Program-made: the position numbers and the translations under genes
The notes under the pieces: generated by a model
What the model saw: only the letters and a program-made list of their open reading frames with translations
Database searches by the model: none
Told to the model about the DNA's origin: nothing
Shown: positions 35,908 through 43,950 of the stretch, in pieces
Layout: each line of letters starts with the position of its first letter
Position numbering within the stretch: the first letter of the stretch is position 1
Assembly: GCA_028285265.1 (NCBI GenBank)
Contig: JANQPX010000057.1
Coordinates: forward strand, 1 to 64,000
Origin: Geminicoccaceae bacterium
GTDB lineage: Bacteria; Pseudomonadota; Alphaproteobacteria; Geminicoccales; Geminicoccaceae
Direction of reading: 5' to 3'
Length of the DNA stretch: 64,000 nt

Positions 35908-36150
35908 ATGAGACTTACAGCACCTGTCATCGTTATCCTTGCTGGTCTTGGGCTTGTCGGCTGCGAAAGCAGCGGTGGTTCGGCAATATTGGGCGGTGTA
36001 GCTGGCGCTGCTGCGGGCGGCGGCGGCTACGAGTTTCATCTGAAAAAGCAGCGAGACCGGGTCGAGGCAGACTATCGGGATGGGAAGATCGACAAGACGG
36101 AATATGACATCCGGATCGATCAATTGAACCGCGACTCGCTCTTGAACTGA
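35908..36150 (+). CDS. Small lipoprotein
   Basis: The 80-residue protein has a lipoprotein signal peptide with lipobox LVGC (TAPVIVILAGLGLVGCESS), a glycine-rich segment (GGSAILGGVAGAAAGGGGY) like the glycine-zipper of outer-membrane lipoproteins, and a charged helical tail (KKQRDRVEADYRDGKIDKTE) ending in a short SHOCT-like DGKIDKTEYDIRIDQL. AGGGAG lies seven bases before the ATG at 35908. It is probably anchored in a membrane facing the periplasm; role unknown. Confidence 0.82.
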   Translation: MRLTAPVIVILAGLGLVGCESSGGSAILGGVAGAAAGGGGYEFHLKKQRDRVEADYRDGKIDKTEYDIRIDQLNRDSLLN

Positions 36151-36177
36151 CCACAAAGGCTTGTTGCAACGCCAAAA

Positions 36178-36204
36178 CTGCCGAAATCCCCAGGGTTTCG
36201 GCAG
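36178..36204 (-). terminator. Intrinsic terminator, convergent genes
   Basis: CTGCCGAAA (36178-36186) pairs perfectly with TTTCGGCAG (36196-36204). Read on the minus strand the stem is followed by TTTT (36177-36174), giving a standard intrinsic terminator for the acyl-CoA dehydrogenase transcript. It also lies 28 bases after the lipoprotein stop and may serve that gene too. Confidence 0.7.
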
Positions 36205-36228
36205 GAGTCGACGGCGGTCTCGTCAAGC

Positions 36229-37497
36229 CTAGTCGGCGTCAGCTAGATCGGTTTCGCCCGGTCGGTAGAGAGCTTCTCGGCCGATGCGGTCAAGGCATAT
36301 TTCTGCCGTCCAGGGCAGCATAAGTGAGCCACAGCGACTGTCTCGATAAAGGCGTTCGAGCGGCAGGGCCTTCAGCATGCTCTGACCGCCGCAGGTACGA
36401 AGGGCCAGTTGACAAAGCTCGTTGGCGTTCTCCATGACCGCATGCTGCGCGGCATAGGCACGAAGTACGTCTGCTTTGGCGGGATCGGGTCGGGCATCGC
36501 GCACAGCCTGCAGCCAAAGTGATTTGGTGCTCTCCAGCATCAGATGCATCTGTGCAACCGCGAGCTGCTTCGTCGGATACATACGCCGCTTTACCGGGGG
36601 CGTTCCCGGCACCTCGCCACGCAAGTACTGGATGGTGAAATCATAAGCAGCTTGTGCGATGCCCATATAGGCAGGAGAGAGAGTCATGAACATATGGGGC
36701 CATCGGGTCGCCGCCTGATAATAGATACCACGAGGCATGAGAGCCTCGTCCGCCGGCACAAAGACATCTTCGAACAGCAGTGTACGTGAGACCGTTGCGC
36801 GCATGCCGAGTGGATCCCAATCGCCCGCAACCCTAACACCATCAGCGTTGGCGGGTACGGCGACATACATGGTATCTCGTCGAGAAGGCTTGTGTCCCTC
36901 CACCATCTCACCGCAAAGAATTCCGTAGTAATGGGCATGCCCAGCAAGTGAGGCGAAGATCTTCTTGCCGGTGATGCGCCAGCCGCCATCGACCGGTACG
37001 GCCTTGGTCGAAAAGGGAGCCGCTCCGGCGGCTGCCGGCCCACCTTCAGAAAAGGGCTGTGAGTAGATAGCGCCCTCATCGACGATCCGTTTGTAGTGGC
37101 GCCTTCGACGTTCTCGATGGCTGGCGCTGTCATTGGGGGACATCTCGAGATCGTCGGCGAGGGCCCCCGTCCAAAGGCAGGAGCAAACATGCATGTTCCA
37201 CGTAAGAGCGGTTGCTCCGCAAAAACGTCCGATTTCTGCGGCCGCGAGCATATAGGTCTTGAAATCAGCGCCAAGCCCGCCGTCTTCTTTCGGCACGCAG
37301 ATGGCAAGCAGGCCGGAAGCATGTAGATCCTGATAATTCTCGGTTGGAAAAATCGCTTCTCTATCCAGGGCGGCGGCGCGCGGTTCAAACTTGCTGAGGG
37401 CGAGATTCCGAGCGCGCGTCACGACCTCAGCCTGCTCCGAATCTAGGCCGGCCATAGCCGGATCGAACATCGGCTCGATATCATAGGGTTCGCTCAA
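36229..37497 (-). CDS. Acyl-CoA dehydrogenase family flavoprotein
   Basis: The 422-residue protein has the three-domain ACAD pattern: an N-terminal helical part (GLLAICVPKEDGGLGADFKT), the beta domain with GGWRITGKKIFASLAGHAHY, and the C-terminal helices with LALRTCGGQSMLKALPLERL and RDSRCGSLMLPWTAEICLDR. The usual catalytic Glu region near the C-terminus is not clearly conserved, so it may belong to the broader ACAD/HpaB-like monooxygenase relatives. It starts with ATG overlapping the stop of the NicX-like gene (four bases), so the two are translationally coupled and may act in one pathway. Confidence 0.88.
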   Translation of the reverse strand: MSEPYDIEPMFDPAMAGLDSEQAEVVTRARNLALSKFEPRAAALDREAIFPTENYQDLHASGLLAICVPKEDGGLGADFKTYMLAAAEIGRFCGATALTWNMHVCSCLWTGALADDLEMSPNDSASHRERRRRHYKRIVDEGAIYSQPFSEGGPAAAGAAPFSTKAVPVDGGWRITGKKIFASLAGHAHYYGILCGEMVEGHKPSRRDTMYVAVPANADGVRVAGDWDPLGMRATVSRTLLFEDVFVPADEALMPRGIYYQAATRWPHMFMTLSPAYMGIAQAAYDFTIQYLRGEVPGTPPVKRRMYPTKQLAVAQMHLMLESTKSLWLQAVRDARPDPAKADVLRAYAAQHAVMENANELCQLALRTCGGQSMLKALPLERLYRDSRCGSLMLPWTAEICLDRIGREALYRPGETDLADAD

Positions 37498-38570
37498 GAC
37501 CGCTTCTCCTCACCTTCCGTCAACCTCGACCAGTCGACTCTGCCCGTCCGAACCACCTCAACGCCATCCAGCGTGATGGTGCAGCCACATACCGGCAGAT
37601 CGAAATGTCCCTTCGTGAAACGGCCTGCAAATTCATTGGCGCCGGTGGAGAAGAGAAAGTTGCCGGCAAAGGCCCGAAGCTCGGTGCCATTGGTATCCCG
37701 TTGATCATAAAAGGTGAGGGCCTCGTATCGAGCTGCTTCGTTGAGCCCGAAGCCGACATGGGAAACGGCGTAGGCGTCTTGTTCGCCGAAGCCTTCAAGG
37801 TAGCGCCGCATCAATTCGGCGTCGGTGCCCATGCCGTCGATCGATACGATATAATCCTCTTCAATCCTAAGCGAGACCGGTGTCGCCAGATAGCGTTTGA
37901 ACGTGAGATTAATGTCGCCCGCGTCCAAGACAAGCTTGCCATTGACCGAACCCTTTGAGGGGAAGGATACCACCAATCCACCTGGCCAATGGGCAAGCGT
38001 GCCCGGCTTTTCAGTATAGCCCCAGATACCAACGGTGGTCGCCCCGGTCATGCTGACATGAAGATCGGTCCCGGCTTTCGAGGACACCTGCATCGACGTT
38101 GCCTGGCGGCAGAGCTTTGTTGCCCTCTGCACCTTGGGCTGAAGTGAAGGGTCTGGGACCAGGCGCTCCAGCGCCTCAGGATGCTCATTCGAAATGGTCA
38201 CGACACGAGCACCGCTTTTCAGAATGTCGCCGAGCTCGGGAGCATGCATTAGGCCTTCGACCGTAAGATCAATGATCACAGGCACCGACATGAGTGCGGC
38301 AAGCATGCCAGGATGCGCATTGAGTGCCGTACTGGCACCGGTTGAACGTATCGGGAGCGACAGAGTTTGCGCCGGCGTAATCGCCTGAAGATGAAATGGC
38401 CTTGCGCCGAGACGGAGCAAGGCCAATTCAGTAAGCTCGACATTGAGCCGTCTAGATTGGGTCTCTGAGAGGATGGCAACCGGTAAATCCGGACCAATGG
38501 CGGAAAGCGACAGCGTTCTTTCAAATGCGTCGATCCAGCGATGTTCGATCCGATCTGCCAACATAATCAC
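37494..38570 (-). CDS. NicX-like 2,5-dihydroxypyridine 5,6-dioxygenase family protein
   Basis: The 358-residue protein resembles NicX of the nicotinate pathway, a mononuclear iron extradiol enzyme related to M29 aminopeptidases. Shared segments are SMQVSSKAGTDLHVSM, KPGTLAHWPGGLVVSFPSKG, NGKLVLDAGDINLTFKRYL, YAVSHVGFGLNEAARYEAL and FAGNFLFSTGANEFAGR, then GHFDLPVCGCTITLDG. The His of SHVGFG and the His and Asp of HFDLP match the NicX iron ligands as I recall them. It is first in a two-gene operon with an ACAD-like enzyme, without other nic genes, so the ring substrate may differ. A peptidase role is less likely from these motifs. Confidence 0.75.
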   Translation of the reverse strand: MIMLADRIEHRWIDAFERTLSLSAIGPDLPVAILSETQSRRLNVELTELALLRLGARPFHLQAITPAQTLSLPIRSTGASTALNAHPGMLAALMSVPVIIDLTVEGLMHAPELGDILKSGARVVTISNEHPEALERLVPDPSLQPKVQRATKLCRQATSMQVSSKAGTDLHVSMTGATTVGIWGYTEKPGTLAHWPGGLVVSFPSKGSVNGKLVLDAGDINLTFKRYLATPVSLRIEEDYIVSIDGMGTDAELMRRYLEGFGEQDAYAVSHVGFGLNEAARYEALTFYDQRDTNGTELRAFAGNFLFSTGANEFAGRFTKGHFDLPVCGCTITLDGVEVVRTGRVDWSRLTEGEEKRS

Positions 38571-38692
38571 GCCCGAAGGAAGCCTATGGATGAATCGAAC
38601 CTAGCATATCGATGCCCCTGGAACAGGGCTTCCAGCGGGCAGTCATCCCGGAACAAAAACCTTAAGGCGTGCACTACGTTAGATTTGTCGTC

Positions 38693-39031
38693 TTAGTCTT
38701 CAGGGCTGACCAGGCAAAGGCTGCCGTCGAACGAGAGAAGAAAAATCTCAGGCTGTTTGCCATCGGCGGGTTTGAAGGCAATCGCATCTTCACGGGTGAC
38801 ACTTTTGATCGAAACGCCGCTTAAGCCCTTTTGTCGAATAATTCTAAGGCCATCCTGCCAGCATTCGAGCTGCACAGGGTCATCATGGATGGTGACGCCA
38901 TTTTTCTTCGGGGCTGGAGGTTCTTTGTCGACAACTTCCGCTTGAACGAGGCCAGCACACAAGATGGCGAGGCCTGCCATAAGCGAAACGACAGTTAGCG
39001 GACGTCGCTGTTCCTTGAGGCATGAGGTCAC
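38693..39031 (-). CDS. Small secreted hypothetical protein
   Basis: The 112-residue protein has a signal peptide (LTVVSLMAGLAILCAGLVQA) and a short mature part containing two or three cysteines (LECWQDGLRIIRQKGLSGVS, FLLSFDGSLCLVSPED). The family is not known to me. Its GTG start at 39031 overlaps the TGA of the upstream gene in a GTGA junction, so it is co-translated with the repeat protein and both are probably exported together. Confidence 0.72.
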   Translation of the reverse strand: MTSCLKEQRRPLTVVSLMAGLAILCAGLVQAEVVDKEPPAPKKNGVTIHDDPVQLECWQDGLRIIRQKGLSGVSIKSVTREDAIAFKPADGKQPEIFLLSFDGSLCLVSPED

Positions 39032-39462
39032 TGATCGCACTCCGGAATGTGGCCTTTCGAGCCGATGATGATGCACGATGTTTCGCCAGGGCCGTTGCTC
39101 ACATTGGTGACATTGCCAGTGTTTACGACGATCTCGCCCTTTGCCTTCGCACCCTTGTGAACCGAGCCGATCGAGGTGACGGCAGTCTCATTGACGCCGT
39201 CGGCAACGTTGGTAACGCCATCAACACTGACGTCCATCGTGAGATTGCCATCAACGGTGACGCCGGCGCCGATGCTGCCAATCGACGTCTTCGCCGTCGC
39301 ACCGGACCCACGTGCGATATTGCTTGCACCCTTAACGCTGGTGGTATTTTTCACACTCCCGTGAATGCGAACGCCGCCAGTTTCCTGGGCGAACACCTGG
39401 GTTTGAAGGCCGGTCGTGACAAGTATGCCAGCCAGCAGGGCGATGAGAGTTCGATCGATCAT
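39028..39462 (-). CDS. Secreted repeat protein
   Basis: The 144-residue protein has a signal peptide (LIALLAGILVTTGLQTQVFAQ) and a mature region of about three imperfect repeats of roughly 35 residues. Each repeat carries V-x-N-x-A/S-x-G and ends in T-S-I-G-S or I-I-I-G-S, for example VKGASNIARGSGATAKTSIG and VDGVTNVADGVNETAVTSIG. Asn, Gly, Ser and Val dominate, as in beta-solenoid or surface-fibre proteins. A C-terminal Cys pair (ETSCIIIGSKGHIPECDQ) could form a disulfide. I do not recognise the family. The GTGA junction couples it to the next secreted protein. Confidence 0.75.
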   Translation of the reverse strand: MIDRTLIALLAGILVTTGLQTQVFAQETGGVRIHGSVKNTTSVKGASNIARGSGATAKTSIGSIGAGVTVDGNLTMDVSVDGVTNVADGVNETAVTSIGSVHKGAKAKGEIVVNTGNVTNVSNGPGETSCIIIGSKGHIPECDQ

Positions 39463-39573
39463 ATGAGGGCTCCGATCCGCTTATTGAAAACATGTTTCCG
39501 GCAAGTCTGCACGGACCTTCGGGATAGGCTGGCTGAATTCGGCCCAATAAAATCACATTTTCTTTTTGTAGGG

Positions 39574-39593
39574 CATTGGACATTGGCAATTGG
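39574..39593. repeat. Triple CATTGG-type direct repeat
   Basis: Three 6-base units, CATTGG (39574), CATTGG (39581) and AATTGG (39588), follow each other with a seven-base period. They lie just upstream of the repeat-protein gene (minus strand) and beside the end of the molybdate transporter gene, so they may be an operator. The element is short and could be chance. Confidence 0.25.
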
Positions 39594-39600
39594 CCTAGCC

Positions 39601-40776
39601 TCAGATCGATGGATGTCGCGTCGCGAGGAATTGCGATCGGATCAGCTCGACGACCAGGCCAACAGCGAGGCCAGCAACCATATCGATGACGATGGCGATG
39701 AACGCGGTTATCGCGATGATCCCCCTGCATGTCCAGTTTGCATGGATCAGGGGCTTCGGAACGATAAGGTGCAAACCGGCAAATGCCAGCATGGCTGCGA
39801 CGACAGGTAAGGGCACCAGAAGCAGAAAATCGAGGGCCAGCGGGCCCATCATAAGACCAAGAATCAGGCAGACACACCCGAAGAGGATCGGCGCGCGACC
39901 CGTCCTGGCACCCTGGTGATACTGGGCCACCAGCCCGCCTGCGCCGTGGCACATCGGCATCGCCCCAAGCGGCGCGAGGGCCAAATTGAGTGCGCCAGAG
40001 GAAAGGGCCAGGCCGTTCGCGCTGATCCTCGGCTTACTTCTGGGAAAATAGTCTTGGGCAAGGACAGCGGTCATCAGCACGGCGTTGGTGACCGTGAGGG
40101 CCAGCTGCGGCCAGAAGACGGTGATTGCTGCTTCGCCGAACGCAGGCCAAGGTGGCAGGCTAAACGTTGGCACGTGGAGCCCGAGCTCGACAGTAGGGAA
40201 GGACGCCCCGCCGCTGAAGAGTACCCAGGCGATGCCGAGGAGCAAGAGGACGATGCAAGCCATATTGCGAAGGGGTGTCATGCTTATCAATACGATGCTG
40301 GCAAGGGCCATGAGGCCCAAACTGAAATCGCCATTTGCCAGCTCAGCACTTGCCATCAGGAGATGGGCACCAAGGGCAATCTGCAGACCGCAAAGGACCG
40401 TTCGTGGTACAAGACGGTGCATTTTGGCGATCAAACCGGAGCCACCGAGGATCAGTAGGGCAATGCCGAACAGGAGCCCACTTGCCATCATGGCTTCAGC
40501 ACTCAGTCCACCGGCAATAGCGAGGGCTGCAACCAATTTCATCGGTTGCACAGGCACCGGCCGACGGTAAATGAACCCCGCCACGATCGCGAACAAGCCA
40601 AAGCCGATCAAGAGACCGGTTGGTTCGAAGTGGCCGAGTACCAGCACGCCAATGACCAAAGGCAGGAACGTACCAAGATCGGCAAAAGCTCCAGATAAGT
40701 CCCCGAGCCAAGGTCGGGACTCGCCGCCACTGCCAGCGACTGTTCGCGACTTGATAAGGCGATCAAACAACCGCAT
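39601..40776 (-). CDS. MOT1/SulP-type molybdate or sulfate permease
   Basis: The 391-residue membrane protein has about ten hydrophobic segments and the two family motifs of MOT1-type molybdate transporters: GDLSGAFADLGTFLPLVIGV at the N-terminus and AGFIYRRPVPVQPMKLVAAL nearby, plus AMPMCHGAGGLVAQYHQGAR in the C-terminal half. Members carry molybdate across the membrane. It lacks the STAS domain of SulP proteins. It is divergent from tungstate-type ABC genes 54 bases away, which supports molybdate or tungstate as the substrate. Confidence 0.85.
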   Translation of the reverse strand: MRLFDRLIKSRTVAGSGGESRPWLGDLSGAFADLGTFLPLVIGVLVLGHFEPTGLLIGFGLFAIVAGFIYRRPVPVQPMKLVAALAIAGGLSAEAMMASGLLFGIALLILGGSGLIAKMHRLVPRTVLCGLQIALGAHLLMASAELANGDFSLGLMALASIVLISMTPLRNMACIVLLLLGIAWVLFSGGASFPTVELGLHVPTFSLPPWPAFGEAAITVFWPQLALTVTNAVLMTAVLAQDYFPRSKPRISANGLALSSGALNLALAPLGAMPMCHGAGGLVAQYHQGARTGRAPILFGCVCLILGLMMGPLALDFLLLVPLPVVAAMLAFAGLHLIVPKPLIHANWTCRGIIAITAFIAIVIDMVAGLAVGLVVELIRSQFLATRHPSI

Positions 40777-40780
40777 GATC

Positions 40781-40828
40781 TAGGTCGACCACATACAATT
40801 TGCCCCCCAAACGAGCGAAATAGGTCGA
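40781..40828. promoter_or_regulatory. Spaced direct repeat in the molybdate/tungstate divergent promoter
   Basis: TAGGTCGA occurs at 40781-40788 and again at 40821-40828, a 40-base spacing close to four helical turns. The pair brackets the gap between the MOT1-type gene and the TupB-like gene, so it could be a shared operator for one regulator. It is not the ModE palindrome known to me. Confidence 0.35.
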
Positions 40829-40830
40829 TT

Positions 40831-41538
40831 GTGCAGGATTTTAGCGAAGCTGTCAGCCTGGCGATAACGCTGGTGGTGTCCATGGATGCCGATCTCATGG
40901 AGATCATTGGCCTATCGTTGAGGGTAAGCCTATCAGCGCTGGCGATTGCCTGCTTGATCGGATTTCCACTCGGCGCCCTCGTCGCGGTCAGCCGTTTTCC
41001 CGGTCGATCGGCGCTGCTTCTTCTGATGAACGCCTTGATGGGCCTGCCACCTGTGGTTGTCGGTCTGATTGTCTATTTGCATCTTTCCAATGTCGGTCCG
41101 CTTGGCTGGTTGCAGCTTCTCTATACACCAACGGCGATGATCATCGCTCAAACCATCCTGATTACGCCGATCGTCGCTGCGCTATCGCGCCAGGTTCTAG
41201 AGGATCTCAATGATGAATATGCGGAACAATTCCGCTCGCTCTCAGTCCCCAAGGCGCGGGCGATGCAAGCGCTCATCTGGGATGCGCGGTACAGTCTGTT
41301 AACGGTGGCTTTAGCAGGATTTGGTCGTGCTATTGCTGAAGTCGGTGCTGTCATTATCGTGGGTGGCAACATCGATCATTTGACGCGCGTCATGACGACG
41401 GCGATTGCCCTCGAAACATCGAAAGGTGATCTGCCGCTCGCGCTAGCATTGGGCATCATCTTGTTGATCATTGCGCTTATTGTGAATGGGTTGGTCATGA
41501 CGGTGCGCATGACGGCGGCGCGGCACGCCTATGCATAG
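40831..41538 (+). CDS. Tungstate-type ABC transporter permease (TupB-like)
   Basis: The 235-residue protein has five or six membrane segments and the permease EAA-like loop of short oxyanion systems (SVPKARAMQALIWDARYSLL, then GRAIAEVGAVIIVGG). The leading EAVSLAITLVVSMDADLMEI matches TupB proteins. A GTG start at 40831 preserves that leader. It is the membrane part of an ABC importer with the next gene; no TupA binding protein is encoded beside it. Confidence 0.85.
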   Translation: MQDFSEAVSLAITLVVSMDADLMEIIGLSLRVSLSALAIACLIGFPLGALVAVSRFPGRSALLLLMNALMGLPPVVVGLIVYLHLSNVGPLGWLQLLYTPTAMIIAQTILITPIVAALSRQVLEDLNDEYAEQFRSLSVPKARAMQALIWDARYSLLTVALAGFGRAIAEVGAVIIVGGNIDHLTRVMTTAIALETSKGDLPLALALGIILLIIALIVNGLVMTVRMTAARHAYA

Positions 41539-42301
41539 TCAAAGCTTGCCAAAGGCTACGTCCTTGCTAGCGGATGTGTCGACGTCCGATTCGCTCAATC
41601 TCTTGCCACTCGAAACGCGTCGGTTGATCCTCGAAAGAGACGGGAAACGGCTGATTGACGGTATCGATCTTACCATCAACGCTGGCAGCCTCACGGTGAT
41701 TTTAGGGCAAAACGGTGCTGGTAAGAGCCTTCTGCTTCGTTTGCTTCATGGTTTGATAGAGCCCACATCGGGTGCAATTTATTGGGGGGGCGCTGCTATG
41801 TCGCCGGCGATCCGCCTCCGTCAGGGTATGGTGTTTCAACGTCCGATCCTGCTGCGCCGCTCAGTCGCTGCCAATCTTGACTTCGCGCTTGGCCTTCGGG
41901 GCCGTGCCGCGAAGGCCGCTCGGGATCAACTTCTCGAGCGGGTCGGCTTGCTTGACCGGGTGAACCAGCCAGCACGCCTGCTTTCGGGGGGCGAGCAGCA
42001 GCGTCTGGCGTTGATTCGTGCCCTGGCATTAGATCCAGACATTCTCTTTCTGGACGAGCCGACGGCAAGTCTCGATCCTGCGTCGGTCCTGACAATTGAA
42101 CGCGTTGTGCGCATGGAACAGCAAAAGGGCACCAAGATCATTTTTGTTACGCATGACTTGAGCCAGGCTCGCCGGCTGGCGGACGACGTGGTGTTCCTGC
42201 ATCGGGGGCAACTTCTGGAACAGGAGCCCGCCGAACGCTTTTTTGCCGAGCCACAATCCGAATTCGCGCGTGCCTATCTTGAAGGACGTATCATCCTTTA
42301 A
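41531..42301 (+). CDS. Tungstate-type ABC transporter ATP-binding protein (TupC-like)
   Basis: The 256-residue ATPase has Walker A GQNGAGKSLLLRLLHG, the Q-loop VFQRPILLRRS, signature LSGGEQQRLALIRALALDPD, Walker B ILFLDEPTASLD and the switch His of FVTHDL. It overlaps the permease gene by eight bases and should power it. TupC proteins are the closest match from gene order. The N-terminal 30 residues are variable. Confidence 0.88.
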   Translation: MHSQSLPKATSLLADVSTSDSLNLLPLETRRLILERDGKRLIDGIDLTINAGSLTVILGQNGAGKSLLLRLLHGLIEPTSGAIYWGGAAMSPAIRLRQGMVFQRPILLRRSVAANLDFALGLRGRAAKAARDQLLERVGLLDRVNQPARLLSGGEQQRLALIRALALDPDILFLDEPTASLDPASVLTIERVVRMEQQKGTKIIFVTHDLSQARRLADDVVFLHRGQLLEQEPAERFFAEPQSEFARAYLEGRIIL

Positions 42302-43950
42302 TTCGAGCTGAAAAACGCGGCATCGCGCCCTGGCGCCGCTGCGAGCAAGGATCGCGTGTAGGCGTGCTGGGGGTCGGCATAGACGTCCGACGTTTTTCCT
42401 TGTTCGACGACTTCACCGTTTTGCATGACCATGATGCGATCACAGATTTGAGCAGCGACGCGGAGATCATGGGTAATGAAGAGCATGGCGAGATCAAAGC
42501 GGTGCCTGATGCCATCAAGCAGGTCGAGGACTTGGGCTTGCACGGAAACGTCAAGTGCTGAAACGGCTTCATCTGCGATCAACACCTTCGGTTGCATGGC
42601 AAGCGCGCGTGCAATGCAAATGCGCTGGCGCTGACCGCCAGAGAATTGGTGGGGGAATCGTTCAAGAGAGTCTGGACGCAGGCCAACGACCTGCATCAAA
42701 TCTCTTGCGCGCGCCACTGCTTCGTCATGGCTCAAGCCAAAATTCATCGGGCCCTCACAGATCGACTGACCGACGGTGCGTCTTGGGTTGAGGGACCGAT
42801 AGGGATCTTGGAAGACGATTTGGATGTCTCGACGGTGCCGCCTGAGAGCCGTTTCGCCGAGGGTCGCGATGTTCTCACCCGATATCAAGACTTCGCCTGA
42901 TGTGGGATCGATGAGCCGGACGATGCACCGCGCGACTGTTGATTTGCCGGAACCTGATTCGCCGACCACACCTAATGTCTCGCGCCGATGCACAACGAGA
43001 TTAACATCCTTCGCAGCATGGACTTCGCGACCGCGGCTGAAGAGGCTATGGTCACGATAGATCTTATTGAGGCCACCCGCAGAAAGCGCCGGATCATTCT
43101 CGTCAATCTCGGCCCGGTGCCCCGGTACCATGGATGGTACTGAGCCGACGAGCATTTGCGTATAAGGATGCTTGGGCCGTTGAATGATGTCGGCGCATGG
43201 TCCCTGTTCGACCACACGACCTCGCTGCATCACAACCACGCGGTCTGCGATCTCGGCGACAACGCCGAAATCATGGGTGATGAAGAGAACACCGGTGCCG
43301 TGGCTGCGCTGAATCCCCTTGATCAGATCCAGGATCTGGGCCTGGGTTGTGACATCGAGCGCCGTCGTTGGCTCGTCTGCGATCAAGAGGCTGGGGTCGA
43401 GCGCAAGTGCCATGGCGATCATGATGCGTTGGCGCTGCCCACCTGAGAGCTGATGGGGATAACTGTGATAAAGCTTCTCATGGTCTGGAAGGTTGACATC
43501 TTGCATCGCTCTCAGGACGCGTATTTTCTGTTCGCGTGACGAATAATCGGTGTGAATTTCCAGCATTTCTAGGATCTGATCACCGACTTTCATAACCGGA
43601 TTGAGCGCGGTCATGGGCTCTTGGAAGATCATGGCCATTTTCTCGCCGCGAAGGCGACGCAGGTCAGCCCTAGATTGAGCAAAGAGGTCCTGGCCCTCCA
43701 ACAAGACTTGGCCTTGGACCGGTTTCAGAGCATTTGGGTCATTCAGCCCCATGACGGTGAAGGCAGTCACGGATTTACCGGAGCCTGACTCTCCGACGAT
43801 GCAGACGATTTCGCCGGCGCCAACTGTGAGGGACACGTCCTCGATCGCAAAGGCCCTGTCCGCACCTCGAGGCAGGCTGACGGTCAGATTACGTATGTCC
43901 AAAACCGTGTGCCCTCGGGGCGGAGTCTCAGTGTCCGTTGGCGTGCTCAT
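42298..43950 (-). CDS. Peptide-type ABC transporter, fused dual ATPase (DppD-DppF-like)
   Basis: The 550-residue protein carries two complete ABC cassettes. The first (about 15-265) has GESGSGKSVTAFTVMGL, LSGGQRQRIMIAMALALDPS and LLIADEPTTALDV. The second (about 295-540) has GESGSGKSTVARCIVRL, FSGGQRQRICIARALAMQPK and LIADEAVSALDV. Such fusions energise oligopeptide or nickel importers in alphaproteobacteria. It overlaps the upstream permease gene by four bases. Substrate is inferred from the SBP_bac_5-type binding protein of the operon. Confidence 0.93.
   Translation of the reverse strand: MSTPTDTETPPRGHTVLDIRNLTVSLPRGADRAFAIEDVSLTVGAGEIVCIVGESGSGKSVTAFTVMGLNDPNALKPVQGQVLLEGQDLFAQSRADLRRLRGEKMAMIFQEPMTALNPVMKVGDQILEMLEIHTDYSSREQKIRVLRAMQDVNLPDHEKLYHSYPHQLSGGQRQRIMIAMALALDPSLLIADEPTTALDVTTQAQILDLIKGIQRSHGTGVLFITHDFGVVAEIADRVVVMQRGRVVEQGPCADIIQRPKHPYTQMLVGSVPSMVPGHRAEIDENDPALSAGGLNKIYRDHSLFSRGREVHAAKDVNLVVHRRETLGVVGESGSGKSTVARCIVRLIDPTSGEVLISGENIATLGETALRRHRRDIQIVFQDPYRSLNPRRTVGQSICEGPMNFGLSHDEAVARARDLMQVVGLRPDSLERFPHQFSGGQRQRICIARALAMQPKVLIADEAVSALDVSVQAQVLDLLDGIRHRFDLAMLFITHDLRVAAQICDRIMVMQNGEVVEQGKTSDVYADPQHAYTRSLLAAAPGRDAAFFSSN

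Noticed and set aside
37494..38570. Leucyl aminopeptidase (M29) annotation
   Set aside because: Several long segments and the His/His/Asp pattern fit NicX-type dioxygenases better.
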